The translations under genes were made by a program, and so were the position numbers. This document shows, one piece after another, positions 1-9,056 of a stretch of 64,000 nucleotides of DNA. Source of the DNA: Actinomycetota bacterium (GTDB lineage: Bacteria; Actinomycetota; UBA4738; HRBIN12); NCBI GenBank assembly GCA_005884925.1, contig VAYU01000023.1:1-64000 (forward strand), written 5' to 3'. A model generated the notes under the pieces. That model saw nothing but the letters and a program-made list of their open reading frames with translations. It did not search any database and had not been told where the DNA came from. The first letter of the stretch is position 1. Each line of letters starts with the position of its first letter.

Positions 1-99
1 CACGTCCTTGCGACCATACGGGTCGATCCTCAGGGCCGGACGTCCTGGTCGGCCTACGTGGCGGGCGCCGCCGTGCCGACGGTCACCGCCACCCCATAG
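1..99 (+). CDS. 3' end of an unidentified gene (partial)
   Basis: Reading from base 1 there are 32 codons, mostly ending in G or C as in the surrounding genes, before a TAG at 97-99. The visible residues include TIRVDPQGRTSW near the start and a small-residue-rich end (VPTVTATP). No family can be named from so little. The gene would be convergent with the GGDEF-EAL gene that ends at 203. The remaining bases to 202 hold only short imperfect inverted repeats that could act as terminators. It may equally be a chance open frame. Confidence 0.33.
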   Translation, partial: HVLATIRVDPQGRTSWSAYVAGAAVPTVTATP

Positions 100-202
100 C
101 GGTGGCCATCACGCGCCCGGCATCGTGATAACGAGTTTGCCGCGCGTGCTCTATCCGTTCCGACGTTCGGGGAGCCGCCGCTCTTCCGGTGGCGGGGAGG
201 TT

Positions 203-3200
203 TCAGTCCCCGCGATCCGCGAGCGCGTCGGCCTCGAGACGCATGGCCACGTGCTCGTTGACCAGATCCTCGAGCTCGTCCGTCGGGAGCGGCTTCGCGA
301 AGAGGAAACCCTGGCCCAGATCGCACTTCATCGCGATGAGCTGCTCCAGCTGGTCGGCCCGCTCGATACCCTCGGCGACCGGCTTGAGGTTCAGGATGGA
401 TGCCAGCTCGATCACCGCCGCGGTGAGCGCGGAGGACTCGCCGCCCTCCGTCACGCCGTCGATGAAGGACTTGTCCACCTTGAGGATGTCGACCGGGAAT
501 CGCCGAACGTAGTTGAGCGACGAGTATCCCGTGCCGAAGTCGTCGATCGCGAGCTGCACCCCGAGCGTCTTCAGCTCCTTGAGACGCCCGATCGCGAGGT
601 CCATGTCGTGGATCATCACCGACTCGGTGATCTCGAGGACGAGTTTGCCGGGTTCCAGCCCGCTGGCCGTGAGCGCCTCCCGCACCTCGTCCACGATCTC
701 CGGACGTGCGATCTGCCGTGCGGAGAGGTTCACCGCCATGTGGAGATCGAGGGCGGCGAAGATATCCGCCAGACGGGCGGCGTACGTACACGCCTCCATC
801 AGGACCCAGCGTCCGATCGGGACGATCAGCCCCGTCTCCTCGGCGAGCGGGATGAAATCAAGCGGTGGGACGATCCCCTTCTCAGGGTCGAACCAGCGGA
901 TCAACGCTTCGACGCCGGTGATCTTGCCGGTCGGGAGCTCGATCACTGGCTGGTAGAAGAGCCGGAACTCGTCGTGATCGATCGCGCGCTGCATCGCGGC
1001 TCGGAGTTCAAGGCGGCGGAGGGCGGTGTCGTGCATCGCGGGTTCGAAGAGCTGATACCGCGCTTTGCCACTCTCCTTGGCCATGTACATGGCCACGTCC
1101 GCGTTCCGCAGGAGCTCGTCGGCGCTCCCCACGGGCGAATCGGGATCCGCGACGGAGATCCCGATGCTCGCGCGGGCGTAGACCTCTGTCCCGTCGAGGT
1201 CGAACGGCTCCTCCAACGTCTCGAGGATCCGGCCCGCCACGTCTGCCGCCGTCAGTCCCTCGTCGCCGTAATCCTCCAGCAGGACCCCGAACTCGTCTCC
1301 GCCGAGGCGCGCCGCCGTGTCGGCCGTCCGGAGGCGACCGATGAGACGTCCCGCGAGCGCCACGAGGAGCTGGTCGCCTGCCGCGTGACCGAGCGAATCG
1401 TTGATCGTCTTGAAGTCGTCGAGGTCCATGAACAGGACCGCCACGGGGTTGCCGTCGCGGGTCTGGCGTTCCAGGGCGTGGCTCACGCGATCCTGGAACA
1501 GCGCGCGATTGGCGAGGCCGGTGATCTGGTCGTGGAACGCCTGATGCGACAGCTGCTCCTCGAACTGCTTCCGTTCGGAGATGTCGCGGGTGTTCAGCAC
1601 GATGCCTTTCACGTTCGGGTCCTTCAACAGGTTCGTCCGGAGCGTCTCGACGTAGATGTCGGTCCCGTTCCGGTGCCGTACGCGGTATTCCGTCAGCCCG
1701 ACGTGACCCTCGCCGTCCGCCATCGCGGTCAGGAAGGACAGCGCCCGGGTGCGATCGTCCGGCGCGATCAGCTCGGAGAAGCGCCGGCCCTCGAGCTCCT
1801 CCGGTTCGAACCCGAGCACCCGATGTGCCGATGGGCTGGCGTAACGGATCGTCGTGTCGGGCTCCGTCACCATGACGACGTCCGACGAGTTCTTCACGAG
1901 GGACGCGAAGCGCATCTGGCTCTGCTGGATCAACAGGTCCTCGGTCAGGGCGGCACTTTCGAGCGCCAGGGCGACCTGCGCGGAGAGTGCTTGGAGCGAG
2001 TCGGCGTCCTGGCGCGATAGCTCCTCCATGGCCGAGACGACCAACAGCCCGCGGAGCTCGTCGCGCATGAACAGGGGCGCAACGAAGAGCGACCGGTGCG
2101 TCTCCGGCAGCTGGAGCATGGCGGCGATGTCGTCCCGGAGCGTGACCTGGTACGCGTGGCGCCCCTGGAGGCGTTCTCGCTTCCACGCCTCGAACTCAGA
2201 CAGAAGGACGGCCGTTCCGATCGCGCGGTCGTCACCACCCGGTGCGGCGACGACCACCAGCTCGCCGGGAACATCCTGCTGTTCGAAGATCCTCACGGAG
2301 ACGTCGTCGCCGGTCAGCGCGAGGACGGCGCGGCCAGCCGCCGCGTGGATGCTGTCCCTGTTCGTGGCCGTGACCAGATCCATCCCGGCCTCGCGTAGCG
2401 CCTGCTCGTGCCGGACGTACTGCTGCTGCCGCTGCATCAGCCCCCACATCCGGATCACGACGAGGATGAACAGCAGGACCGTGGCGGCGATCAGGATCGG
2501 GAGGTCGGTGCTCTCGCCCTTCGAGCCTTCGTACGCGATGAGGACCGGAGCCATGAGGGAGGCGCCCGCCAGCACGAGCAGGCGGCCGCGGGTGAGCTTC
2601 GTTTCGACGTCGGCGACCGGTTCGGACAACTCGCGCATCGATGGGTGAAGCGCCGCCGCGCCGAACAGCACGTAGAAGGCGATCCAACCGGCCTCGAGGT
2701 AGCCACTCCCGGGCTGATAGCCCGCGTCCGTATACAGGTTCATCCACGCGTAGAACGCATCCGTGATGAACAGGGCGACGATCGCGGCGACGATCAGCCG
2801 GAACGCCATGGGTTTGCGACCCGCACCGACGGCCAGTCGGAGGGCGGCGCCCAGGAGCAGCAGGTCCGCGAGCGGGTACGCCATCGAGGTGAGCTTCACG
2901 GACAGCGGGACGTCCTGCTGGTAGGCCTGCGGCGAGATCAGGATCACCCACGAGACCACGCCGATGCCGACCGACAACATCAACGCGTCCACGAAGCTCG
3001 AGCGGTCACGGCTGGGATCGCGCGCGTGGATCAGCATCAGGATGCCCGCGACCATGAAGACGTACACCGCGAGGTAGAACCCGTCGGCCCACCCCGGGAA
3101 GGGAGTGAGACCATCGACATCGAGAGGGAAGAGCGCCGGCGCGATCGAATGGAACTTGTCGTAGTTGTACGAGACGACGTCGCCCAGGATGAACGTGAAC

Positions 3201-3388
3201 ATCCCGAGCGCGAACATGATCCACGGCAGCCGCTTCTCAGGCCTCCAGGTCCGGAGGGCCACCACGATCAACACGGGCGACGAAAGGCCGATGACGTTGA
3301 TCACGTAGCTGGCGTGCCCCGTGGCGAAATAGCCAAGCGTCGCAACCGAAGCGACCGCCACGTAGACGAGCCACAGCTTGTTCTTCAT
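203..3388 (-). CDS. membrane GAF-PAS-GGDEF-EAL cyclic-di-GMP turnover protein
   Basis: A 1061-residue membrane signalling protein that should make and/or break cyclic di-GMP. Residues ~1-310 carry about nine hydrophobic helices (a MASE-like integral membrane sensor). A GAF segment (~330-500), a PAS domain (~505-625), a GGDEF domain (~630-795) and an EAL domain (~805-1050) follow. The cyclase signature is intact (RLGGDEFG). The EAL domain keeps GVEALIRW, NLSARQ, LEITES, IDDFGTGYSS, the lysine of ILKVDKSF and AEGIE, so the phosphodiesterase residues all appear present. ATG at 3388 has the Shine-Dalgarno-like GAGAGGA a few bases upstream. It stands alone, with 114 bp to the next gene. Which activity dominates cannot be told from sequence. 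Confidence 0.95.
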   Translation of the reverse strand: MKNKLWLVYVAVASVATLGYFATGHASYVINVIGLSSPVLIVVALRTWRPEKRLPWIMFALGMFTFILGDVVSYNYDKFHSIAPALFPLDVDGLTPFPGWADGFYLAVYVFMVAGILMLIHARDPSRDRSSFVDALMLSVGIGVVSWVILISPQAYQQDVPLSVKLTSMAYPLADLLLLGAALRLAVGAGRKPMAFRLIVAAIVALFITDAFYAWMNLYTDAGYQPGSGYLEAGWIAFYVLFGAAALHPSMRELSEPVADVETKLTRGRLLVLAGASLMAPVLIAYEGSKGESTDLPILIAATVLLFILVVIRMWGLMQRQQQYVRHEQALREAGMDLVTATNRDSIHAAAGRAVLALTGDDVSVRIFEQQDVPGELVVVAAPGGDDRAIGTAVLLSEFEAWKRERLQGRHAYQVTLRDDIAAMLQLPETHRSLFVAPLFMRDELRGLLVVSAMEELSRQDADSLQALSAQVALALESAALTEDLLIQQSQMRFASLVKNSSDVVMVTEPDTTIRYASPSAHRVLGFEPEELEGRRFSELIAPDDRTRALSFLTAMADGEGHVGLTEYRVRHRNGTDIYVETLRTNLLKDPNVKGIVLNTRDISERKQFEEQLSHQAFHDQITGLANRALFQDRVSHALERQTRDGNPVAVLFMDLDDFKTINDSLGHAAGDQLLVALAGRLIGRLRTADTAARLGGDEFGVLLEDYGDEGLTAADVAGRILETLEEPFDLDGTEVYARASIGISVADPDSPVGSADELLRNADVAMYMAKESGKARYQLFEPAMHDTALRRLELRAAMQRAIDHDEFRLFYQPVIELPTGKITGVEALIRWFDPEKGIVPPLDFIPLAEETGLIVPIGRWVLMEACTYAARLADIFAALDLHMAVNLSARQIARPEIVDEVREALTASGLEPGKLVLEITESVMIHDMDLAIGRLKELKTLGVQLAIDDFGTGYSSLNYVRRFPVDILKVDKSFIDGVTEGGESSALTAAVIELASILNLKPVAEGIERADQLEQLIAMKCDLGQGFLFAKPLPTDELEDLVNEHVAMRLEADALADRGD

Positions 3389-3502
3389 GTCCTCTCATCT
3401 ATCGGCCGCTGCCGACCCGGGATGAGGGACATTTTCCGGCTTTTCGGGCGGGGGACTCGACCTACTCCCTTTCGGGTAGTCCGGGGTCGCCGGCCTGGAG
3501 GA

Positions 3503-4861
3503 TCAGGCCGTGGCCGGGTGGAGCTGCTCGAGCTGGAACCGCTCCTTCAACGAGGTCAAGACCGCGATGAGCTCCTCGATCTCGTCGTCTGCGTTGGCCG
3601 CCGTGACCTGGATACGGAACCCCACCTCGCTCTTGGGCGCCAGGGGATAGGCGGCCATCGTGACGTAGATCCCGTGCTCGAACAGGTACCGGCCGACCTC
3701 GTCGATCTCTGCGTGGTTGGCGAGCGGGATCTCGATGATGGGATGCCCCGATGTGTTGGGGGTGTGGATCCCGAGGTCCCGCATCGCGTCCAGCACCCGC
3801 TCGGTCTTCCGCCACACATCCAGACGAACCAGGTCGCCCCGTCTGCGGTTCACCTCGAGTCCGGCGAGCGTGGTCGCGAGCGACGCGACCGGCGAGGGAC
3901 CTGAGTACAGGTACGGAGGGGCGAGCACCTTCAGTGCGTCCTTCAACGGCGTCGTGAGGGACATGAAGGCGAGCAATGAAGAATAGGACTTCGAGAAGCC
4001 GGCAACGAGCACCGCATCGTCGTAGGACACGCCGAGGTGCCGGAACACGCTGTTCCCCGACGTGCCGTAGTCACAGGCCTCGTCGGGAGCGCGCTCGCCG
4101 ATCAGACCGAAGCCGTGCGCGTCGTCCACGTAGAGCAGGCAATGGTGTTCCGTGGCCAGCCGGGAGAAGGCGGCCAGGTCGGGCGCGTTCCCCGTCATGG
4201 AATTGACCCCGTCCATCGCGATCACGCGCGGGGACGGATACATCGCGTCGTCGAGGAGCTCGGCCAGATGCTCGGGGTCGTTGTGCCGGAACCGCACGAT
4301 CGAAGCACCGTGGCCGGCCGCGTACATCGCACCGTCGTACATCGTCTTGTGCGCACGGCCGTCCAGGAAGATCGTCCCGTCGCCGACGAGCACGGGGATC
4401 ACCGAGGTGTGGATGTGCGTGATCGTCGGAAGCACCAGCACGTCCGGCGCATGCAGGAGCTCCGTCATCTGCTCCTCGATCTCGGGGTACATCCTGGGAT
4501 TGCCCAGGAGTCGCGACCACGACGGGTGCGTTCCCCACTTCGCGAGGTACTCGGGAACCGACGCGATGATCTCTTCATCGAGGTCGAATCCAAGGTAGTT
4601 GCAGCTGGCGAAATCCGCGAGCCACCGGTCGCCGATCCGGATCCTTCGGCCCCGCTGCTCTTCGACGATCGCGTCCATCATCGGGTGGGTGTTCGTGAGT
4701 CGGGTGAGGTCCGAGACCGTGAGCGCCCACCGGTCCAGCCACCCGTCGTCCTGCCGGCGGCGTGGCTTGCCATTCGGCGACGGAAGGGCAGCATCGTTCG
4801 TCGCGTTCAGTCCAGGTGTGACCGGGGCGCGCGGCGGCCGTGCAGGAACGGTTCGTCCCAT
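3503..4861 (-). CDS. PLP-dependent alpha-oxoamine synthase-like aminotransferase
   Basis: A 452-residue fold-type I PLP enzyme resembling 8-amino-7-oxononanoate synthase, 2-amino-3-ketobutyrate CoA ligase and serine palmitoyltransferase, which join an amino acid to an acyl thioester with loss of CO2. Visible landmarks are FASCNYLGFD near residue 90, the aspartate-histidine motif YVDDAHGFG (~245) and the likely PLP-binding lysine in VAGFSKSYSS (~295). The lysine context differs from the usual LGKALG of KBL/BioF, so the substrate is unclear. The first ~55 residues are an unconserved Pro/Arg-rich extension, and a later start is possible. It diverges from the oxidoreductase at 4920 across only 58 bp. 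Confidence 0.85.
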   Translation of the reverse strand: MGRTVPARPPRAPVTPGLNATNDAALPSPNGKPRRRQDDGWLDRWALTVSDLTRLTNTHPMMDAIVEEQRGRRIRIGDRWLADFASCNYLGFDLDEEIIASVPEYLAKWGTHPSWSRLLGNPRMYPEIEEQMTELLHAPDVLVLPTITHIHTSVIPVLVGDGTIFLDGRAHKTMYDGAMYAAGHGASIVRFRHNDPEHLAELLDDAMYPSPRVIAMDGVNSMTGNAPDLAAFSRLATEHHCLLYVDDAHGFGLIGERAPDEACDYGTSGNSVFRHLGVSYDDAVLVAGFSKSYSSLLAFMSLTTPLKDALKVLAPPYLYSGPSPVASLATTLAGLEVNRRRGDLVRLDVWRKTERVLDAMRDLGIHTPNTSGHPIIEIPLANHAEIDEVGRYLFEHGIYVTMAAYPLAPKSEVGFRIQVTAANADDEIEELIAVLTSLKERFQLEQLHPATA

Positions 4862-4919
4862 GGTGCTAGTCCATCGGCGCCGAACCGGGCATCTTGAGAC
4901 ACCGGCGTATGCTGCGCGG

Positions 4920-5816
4920 ATGCCTGGGGGGCCGCGGGTGGGGATCCAGCTTCCAGAAGCCGAGCGGAAGGTCCCCGTCGGCGAGTACCTCGCGATGGCG
5001 CGAGCGGCGGAAACGGTGGGATTCGACTCCGTCTGGGTCGGCGATCACCTGCTGTACCGCGACGAGGGTCCGGAACGGGGGCCACTGGAGGCGTTCACGC
5101 TGCTCGCCGCGATCGCGACCGCGACCACCGGGATCCGTCTCGGACCGCTCGTTGCCTGCACCGCGTTCCGTCACCCGCCGGTCCTCGCGAAGATGGCCTC
5201 CACGTTGGATGAGATCAGCGGGGGCCGGCTGACCCTCGGTCTGGGCGCAGGGTGGAACCGCCCCGAGTTCGAGGCGTTCGGTCTCCCGTTCGAAGGGAGG
5301 GCAGCTCGATCGATCGAAGCGTTCGAGGTCGTGCGCGGGCTGCTCGCGGGAGAACGGGTGACCTTTGACGGCGAGCGGTACCGGACGCGCGATGCCGTCC
5401 TGGTGCCTCCGATGTCGCGTCGGATCCCGCTCATGATCGGCAGCACGGGAGAACGCATCCTGGAGGCGACCCTGCCCACGGTCGATGCGTGGAACGTCTG
5501 GGGGCCGTGGTGCGGGAACGATCCGGCCGGGTTCGCACAGCAGAACGAGCGCGTGACGCGGATCGCGCGCGGCCTCGGGAGGGATCCCGAGGCCGTCGCG
5601 CGAAGCGTCTGCGTGTTCACGGCGATCGCCCTCGAGGCCGGTGAGGAGCCCGTGGACGAGGATGCCCCGCCGCTCACTGGTTCCATGATCGATATCGCTA
5701 GCGGTCTTCGGGCGTTCGCGGAAGCGGGCGCCGACGAGGTCATCCTGGTCCCGAGCCCGAACACCGAACGCGCGGTCCGCGCGTTCGGTGAGGCGCTCAC
5801 GCTGCTGCCCTCCTGA
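4920..5816 (+). CDS. luciferase-like (LLM class) flavin/F420-dependent oxidoreductase
   Basis: A 298-residue TIM-barrel oxidoreductase of the bacterial luciferase superfamily, in actinobacteria most often F420-dependent. Typical features are VGIQLPE at the first strand, FDSVWVGDHLL (~38-48), the GAGWNRPEFEAFG segment (~113-125) and PLMIGSTGE (~180). I chose the ATG at 4920 because it begins directly before the first beta strand; the frame stays open upstream into the divergent neighbour. The hydride donor (FMNH2 or F420H2) and substrate cannot be assigned. Stop TGA ends 5816, and an ECF sigma gene follows 46 bp later with its own promoter-like sequence. Confidence 0.88.
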   Translation: MPGGPRVGIQLPEAERKVPVGEYLAMARAAETVGFDSVWVGDHLLYRDEGPERGPLEAFTLLAAIATATTGIRLGPLVACTAFRHPPVLAKMASTLDEISGGRLTLGLGAGWNRPEFEAFGLPFEGRAARSIEAFEVVRGLLAGERVTFDGERYRTRDAVLVPPMSRRIPLMIGSTGERILEATLPTVDAWNVWGPWCGNDPAGFAQQNERVTRIARGLGRDPEAVARSVCVFTAIALEAGEEPVDEDAPPLTGSMIDIASGLRAFAEAGADEVILVPSPNTERAVRAFGEALTLLPS

Positions 5817-5829
5817 AGAGCCGGAACCG

Positions 5830-5854
5830 CAACCAGCCGTGGCTGGTAGGCGTC
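5830..5854 (+). promoter_or_regulatory. putative ECF-type promoter for the sigma gene at 5863
   Basis: CAACC at 5830-5834 and CGTC at 5851-5854 are separated by 16 bp, the spacing and pattern of many ECF sigma -35/-10 elements. Transcription would begin within a few bases of the ATG at 5863, giving an almost leaderless message. This suggests autoregulation by the downstream ECF sigma factor, an inference from pattern only. The spacer also contains the palindrome ACCAGCC-GT-GGCTGGT. Confidence 0.45.
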
Positions 5855-5862
5855 TACCCTGT

Positions 5863-6396
5863 ATGAGCCGACTCGCAACGCCGGAAGATTCGTACGTGAC
5901 CGATACCGAGGGCGGCCGTCTCGCCGAGCTCTACGTCCGCCACGCTGCCGATGCGACCCGCCTCGCGTACATGCTGACCGGTGATCGCCAGCTCGCCGAG
6001 GATCTGGTCCAAGATGCGTTCGTCAAGCTCGCCGGGCGGCTCGTGCATCTCAGGGACCCCGGCGCCTTCGACGCATACCTGCGCCGGACGGTCGTCAACC
6101 TTGCCAACTCGCATTTCCGCAGGAAGCGGGTCGAGCGGACCTACGTCAGCCGCACGGCGGCAGAGCCGCCGGTGTTCGGCGAGGCGCCGGACACCGGCCG
6201 CCGTGACGAGCTGTGGAACGGCCTGCAGCGGCTCCCGGTCCGCCAGCGGACGGCCATCGTGCTCCGCATCTACGAAGACCTCCCGGAACAGCGGGTTGCC
6301 GACATCCTGGGATGCCGACCTGGAACGGTGCGATCCCTCGTGTCTCGAGGTCTCGCCGAGCTGCGCATCCACGTGAGGAGCGATGGTGATGGATGA
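5863..6396 (+). CDS. SigE-family ECF RNA polymerase sigma factor
   Basis: A 177-residue ECF sigma factor. Region 2 is visible as LAELYVRHAADATRLAYML and LAEDLVQDAFVKL (~45-57), and region 4 as LPVRQRTAIVLRIYEDL followed by a helix-turn-helix (RVADILGCRPGTVRSLVSRG). ATG at 5863 was chosen because it gives a normal N-terminus and fits the ECF-like promoter just upstream. The 3' end overlaps the next gene by 14 bp, so the two are translationally coupled, the usual arrangement for a sigma factor and its membrane regulator. The stimulus is unknown. Confidence 0.92.
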   Translation: MSRLATPEDSYVTDTEGGRLAELYVRHAADATRLAYMLTGDRQLAEDLVQDAFVKLAGRLVHLRDPGAFDAYLRRTVVNLANSHFRRKRVERTYVSRTAAEPPVFGEAPDTGRRDELWNGLQRLPVRQRTAIVLRIYEDLPEQRVADILGCRPGTVRSLVSRGLAELRIHVRSDGDG

Positions 6397-7084
6397 CGAT
6401 CTGACCCAGCTGGAACAGATGCTCAGGGACCGGGCCGCAGAGGTCTCCCACGTCCAGTATGTCCCCACGACGATGCTCGCGAGGGCGCGGCGAAGGGTCG
6501 CGCGGAACGCGCTCGCATCCGTGCTGGCAGCCGTGGTGGTGGTTGCCGGTGCCTCCGCGGGGCTCGCCAACCTCGGGCTGCTCCATGGCTCCGGCGTCCG
6601 AGTCCCGGGCGACTCCGGGAGCATCGCGCCGGCTCCGACCGCGTGCGCCGCGGCAGACCTGCGGGCGAAGGTTTCGCTCGAAGGAGCGGCGGGATCGGTC
6701 GAGGGTTCGATCGAGCTCACCAACGTCGGCGGAGCGACGTGCACCCTCACGGGCCGGCCGACCGTGTCGATCTTCAGCTCGGGGAGCGAGGTGCCCCTGC
6801 AGGTCATGGGCAGTGGGCCGCAGTGGGAGGCGGACGGGGCGTCACAGCCGCAAGGATGGCCGGTCGTCAGCCTGCGGCCTGGATCCGCGGCCTCCGTCCG
6901 CGTTCGGTGGTCGAACGCCTGTCCACAGCTCTCGGGTCCGGCGTCCTGGAAGATCGACCTGGGGAACGGTGCCGGGACCCTGGACGCCTCCGGCGCCGAC
7001 GCGAGCTTCGTGCCTCCCTGCAACGGACCCACCGAGCCGTCAACGCTCGAGGTCGGGCCGTTCGAACCCAGCGCCGGCGCTTGA
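6383..7084 (+). CDS. membrane-anchored DUF4232 protein, probable partner of the ECF sigma factor
   Basis: A 233-residue protein with a short cytoplasmic N-terminus (~1-38), one transmembrane helix (~42-62, ALASVLAAVVVVAGASAGLA) and an exported domain with paired cysteines (CAAAD, GGATCTLTGRP, NACPQL, PPCNG) typical of DUF4232. It overlaps the sigma gene; another ATG lies 6 bp inside. Position and topology suggest it senses conditions outside the membrane and restrains the sigma factor, but no recognisable zinc anti-sigma motif (HxxxCxxC) is present, so that role is inference. Confidence 0.72.
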   Translation: MVMDDDLTQLEQMLRDRAAEVSHVQYVPTTMLARARRRVARNALASVLAAVVVVAGASAGLANLGLLHGSGVRVPGDSGSIAPAPTACAAADLRAKVSLEGAAGSVEGSIELTNVGGATCTLTGRPTVSIFSSGSEVPLQVMGSGPQWEADGASQPQGWPVVSLRPGSAASVRVRWSNACPQLSGPASWKIDLGNGAGTLDASGADASFVPPCNGPTEPSTLEVGPFEPSAGA

Positions 7085-7115
7085 GCCGGGCAGCCTGAAC
7101 GAAGGAGGAACAACG

Positions 7116-7628
7116 ATGGATCGGATCCGTACGTCCCTGATCGGCGCCGCGGTGGCCGCGGTCGTCGTCCTCGCGGCCCTGCCGACGGTCTCTGCCGCGC
7201 TCCAGACGGCCTCGCGGCCGGCGAGTTGCCTGCGGAACCAGCTCGGTGTCCGGGCGAACGGCATCAACGGCGCGGCCGGCACGATCCACGGCGCCTGGGT
7301 GTTCACCAACCTCTCTGCGCAGGCCTGCGATCTGGAGGGGTACCCCGACCTCCAGCTCTACGGTCGCGCCGGGCGTCCGATCCCCACGACCGTGAAGCGG
7401 AACCTGGCGCCGGCGCCCAGCCACGTGAGGCTGCTGCCGGGCGGATCCGCCACCTTCTACTCGAGCTACAGCGACGTATCCTCCGGTCCGCGTGCCTGCC
7501 CGACATCGGCGGTGATCCAGATCACGCCCCCGAACGCCGCTGCCTCGCTGTTCATCCCGGCGCGTTTGCAAGCGTGTCGCGGCATCGTGAACGTCTCCGC
7601 GGTGCTCGGGGGCGTCCATCCCGCGTAG
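7116..7628 (+). CDS. exported DUF4232 domain protein
   Basis: A 170-residue protein with a signal peptide (hydrophobic stretch ~8-29, ending around VSAALQTA) and one DUF4232 domain: four cysteines (SCLRNQ, QACDLEGYP, RACPTS, QACRG) and the GYPDLQLY and LLPGGSATF segments that mark this family. GGAGGA at 7104-7109 supports the ATG at 7116. It lies 31 bp behind the other DUF4232 protein and is probably co-transcribed with it and the sigma factor. The biochemical role of DUF4232 proteins is not established. Confidence 0.82.
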   Translation: MDRIRTSLIGAAVAAVVVLAALPTVSAALQTASRPASCLRNQLGVRANGINGAAGTIHGAWVFTNLSAQACDLEGYPDLQLYGRAGRPIPTTVKRNLAPAPSHVRLLPGGSATFYSSYSDVSSGPRACPTSAVIQITPPNAAASLFIPARLQACRGIVNVSAVLGGVHPA

Positions 7629-7777
7629 CCGTCCGGCCGCTCGGGGCTACGATTGACCCATCCCGGCCACGATGAGAAGGTGACGGCCTCAGGAGTCTTC
7701 GATCCGTCGGCCTGGCTCAGGCCGGATGATTCTTCGCTGAGCTCGACCTCGGTGGGCTCCGGAAGGGGACGCTGCAG

Positions 7778-8074
7778 GTGCCGAGCATCGTCGAGGTCGA
7801 CCCCGGACGCCGCACGATCGTCCTTCACGGCGAGATCGACATGGCCAACGCCGGCGAGCTGCGTGCGGCGATCGCTGAGGCCGACTGGATGGATGGCGAG
7901 CCCGTCGATGTCGACCTCTCGGATCTGCGGTTCATCGATTCGTCGGGGGTCGGTGCACTGTTGCTCGCGACCGAGCGCGGATCCCGACTCATCCTTCGTG
8001 CCCCCACCCCGCCCGTCCGACGGCTGTTGGAGGTACTGAGCCTGGACTCCGCGGCCGGGATCGAGATCGCCTGA
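7778..8074 (+). CDS. STAS-domain anti-sigma factor antagonist
   Basis: A 98-residue single STAS domain of the SpoIIAA/RsbV type. HGEIDMANAGELRAAI forms the first strand-helix unit and LRFIDSSGVGALL (~50-62) holds the serine that such proteins carry for phosphorylation by a partner kinase. It begins with GTG at 7778. In partner switching the unphosphorylated form binds an anti-sigma kinase; a candidate kinase (HATPase at 8619) is encoded 0.5 kb away. The 264 bp downstream show no convincing gene. Confidence 0.88.
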   Translation: MPSIVEVDPGRRTIVLHGEIDMANAGELRAAIAEADWMDGEPVDVDLSDLRFIDSSGVGALLLATERGSRLILRAPTPPVRRLLEVLSLDSAAGIEIA

Positions 8075-8338
8075 CGATCGCGCCACCGGGACGCTCGGCG
8101 ACGTGCCCAGAGCGAAAGGGCCGCGACGACGAGACGCTGTTGATCTACTCGGTGACGAAAGAAACGGGGATCATCGCGATCCAGAAGATCGTCAACCACG
8201 CGTTCGCGCGACGCACGAACACCTTGGCCCGATGCCCAGAGCATCTTCACCATCTCGGTCATCCCCCGCTCGCCCCGCACTCCATCGCCGACCGCGACAG
8301 CGTCCCCGGACCAGGGGTGTCGAAACCCGACGAGGGCG

Positions 8339-8482
8339 TCAACCGGCGAGGACGAGCGCCACGCCGAGGACCACGACGCCGACCGCCAGCAGATGCAAGC
8401 CGCTGATGCCGAACGCGTGACTCGTGAAGACCACGAGGACGCCGAGGACGATGGCGACCACGGCGAGGATCCGTCGGATCAT
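8339..8482 (-). CDS. small two-helix membrane protein (47 aa)
   Basis: A 47-residue protein made almost wholly of two hydrophobic helices (AVVAIVLGVLVVF and LLAVGVVVLGVALVLA) with a basic MIRR start. GGAGG lies about 9 bp before the ATG at 8482, supporting expression. A stress-sigma-like promoter sits upstream at 8517-8541. Function unknown; such tiny membrane proteins are common beside stress genes. Confidence 0.68.
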   Translation of the reverse strand: MIRRILAVVAIVLGVLVVFTSHAFGISGLHLLAVGVVVLGVALVLAG

Positions 8483-8516
8483 GAGGTTCGCTCCTCCCTG
8501 AGGCCTCGGCCACGGT

Positions 8517-8541
8517 ATTCCCCGGATCGGGCGGGTCGAAC
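8517..8541 (-). promoter_or_regulatory. SigB/SigF-type promoter candidate for the 47-aa membrane protein
   Basis: On the minus strand GTTC (8538-8541), 15 bp spacer, GGGAAT (8517-8522). This resembles the GTTT-N14-16-GGGTAT pattern of group 3 stress sigma factors with one -10 change. The start codon is 35 bp downstream. Confidence 0.4.
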
Positions 8542-8563
8542 CCCCCGGACCCTCGGGAAGGTG

Positions 8564-8587
8564 GTTCGGTTCCGCCGCGATGGGTAG
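8564..8587 (+). promoter_or_regulatory. SigB/SigF-type promoter candidate for the RsbW-like gene
   Basis: GTTC at 8564-8567, 14 bp spacer, GGGTAG at 8582-8587, followed 31 bp later by the ATG of the HATPase protein. The pattern fits group 3 stress sigma factors. It is divergent from the candidate at 8517-8541 and overlaps no coding sequence. Confidence 0.45.
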
Positions 8588-8618
8588 GTGAGGGGGAGCG
8601 AGGGGGTGGTGATCGGAG

Positions 8619-9056
8619 ATGGGCCAAGATCGTGCGGCCGCGGCGGACGTGACGACCTGGGGATTGGAGCTGAGCGTCCCGCCAGAGACGAGCGTGGTCG
8701 CGGACGTACGGCGATCGTTCGACGCGCTCGCATTGCCGACGGATGTCCGAGACGACGCTCGGCTGCTGGTCACAGAACTCGTGTCGAACAGCATCCGGCA
8801 TGCGGCCTTGCGATCCGACGAGCGCATCCGGATCTCGGCCACGTGGTCGGGCCACAGTCTCAAGGTGGTCGTTCGCGATCACGAACACGGGCGACCCGTC
8901 AGGATCGCTGGAAGCATCAGGCCCGTCCCCGGAGCGGGATCGGGGTGGGGCCTGTTCATCGTCAACCAGCTGGCGAGCAGGTGGGGAGCCGTCCAAGACG
9001 GAGGAGCCGGCTTCTGGTTCGAACTCGATGCGTCCTCGCTGGGAAGCCGCGCCTAG
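8619..9056 (+). CDS. RsbW/SpoIIAB-like HATPase regulator
   Basis: A 145-residue single GHKL ATPase domain of the anti-sigma-factor kinase type. The N box reads LLVTELVSNSIRHA (~48-61), the G1-like box VRDHEHGRP (~87-95) and the G2-like box GSGWGLFIVNQLASRWG (~107-123). Proteins like this bind a sigma factor or phosphorylate a STAS partner; a STAS protein is at 7778. ATG at 8619 follows a purine-rich stretch. Its 3' end overlaps the convergent gene at 9053 by 4 bp. Whether it holds a SigB-like factor cannot be shown here, as no such sigma gene is in the window. Confidence 0.85.
   Translation: MGQDRAAAADVTTWGLELSVPPETSVVADVRRSFDALALPTDVRDDARLLVTELVSNSIRHAALRSDERIRISATWSGHSLKVVVRDHEHGRPVRIAGSIRPVPGAGSGWGLFIVNQLASRWGAVQDGGAGFWFELDASSLGSRA

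Noticed and set aside
3425-3438. GGGACATTTTCCGG upstream of the GGDEF-EAL gene as another GGGAC-N4-GTCCC element
   Set aside because: Only the first seven bases match; the second half does not form the GTCCC arm.
8075-8338. Weak open frames on both strands after the STAS gene
   Set aside because: No ribosome site, no recognisable motif and unusual composition; most likely shadow frames.
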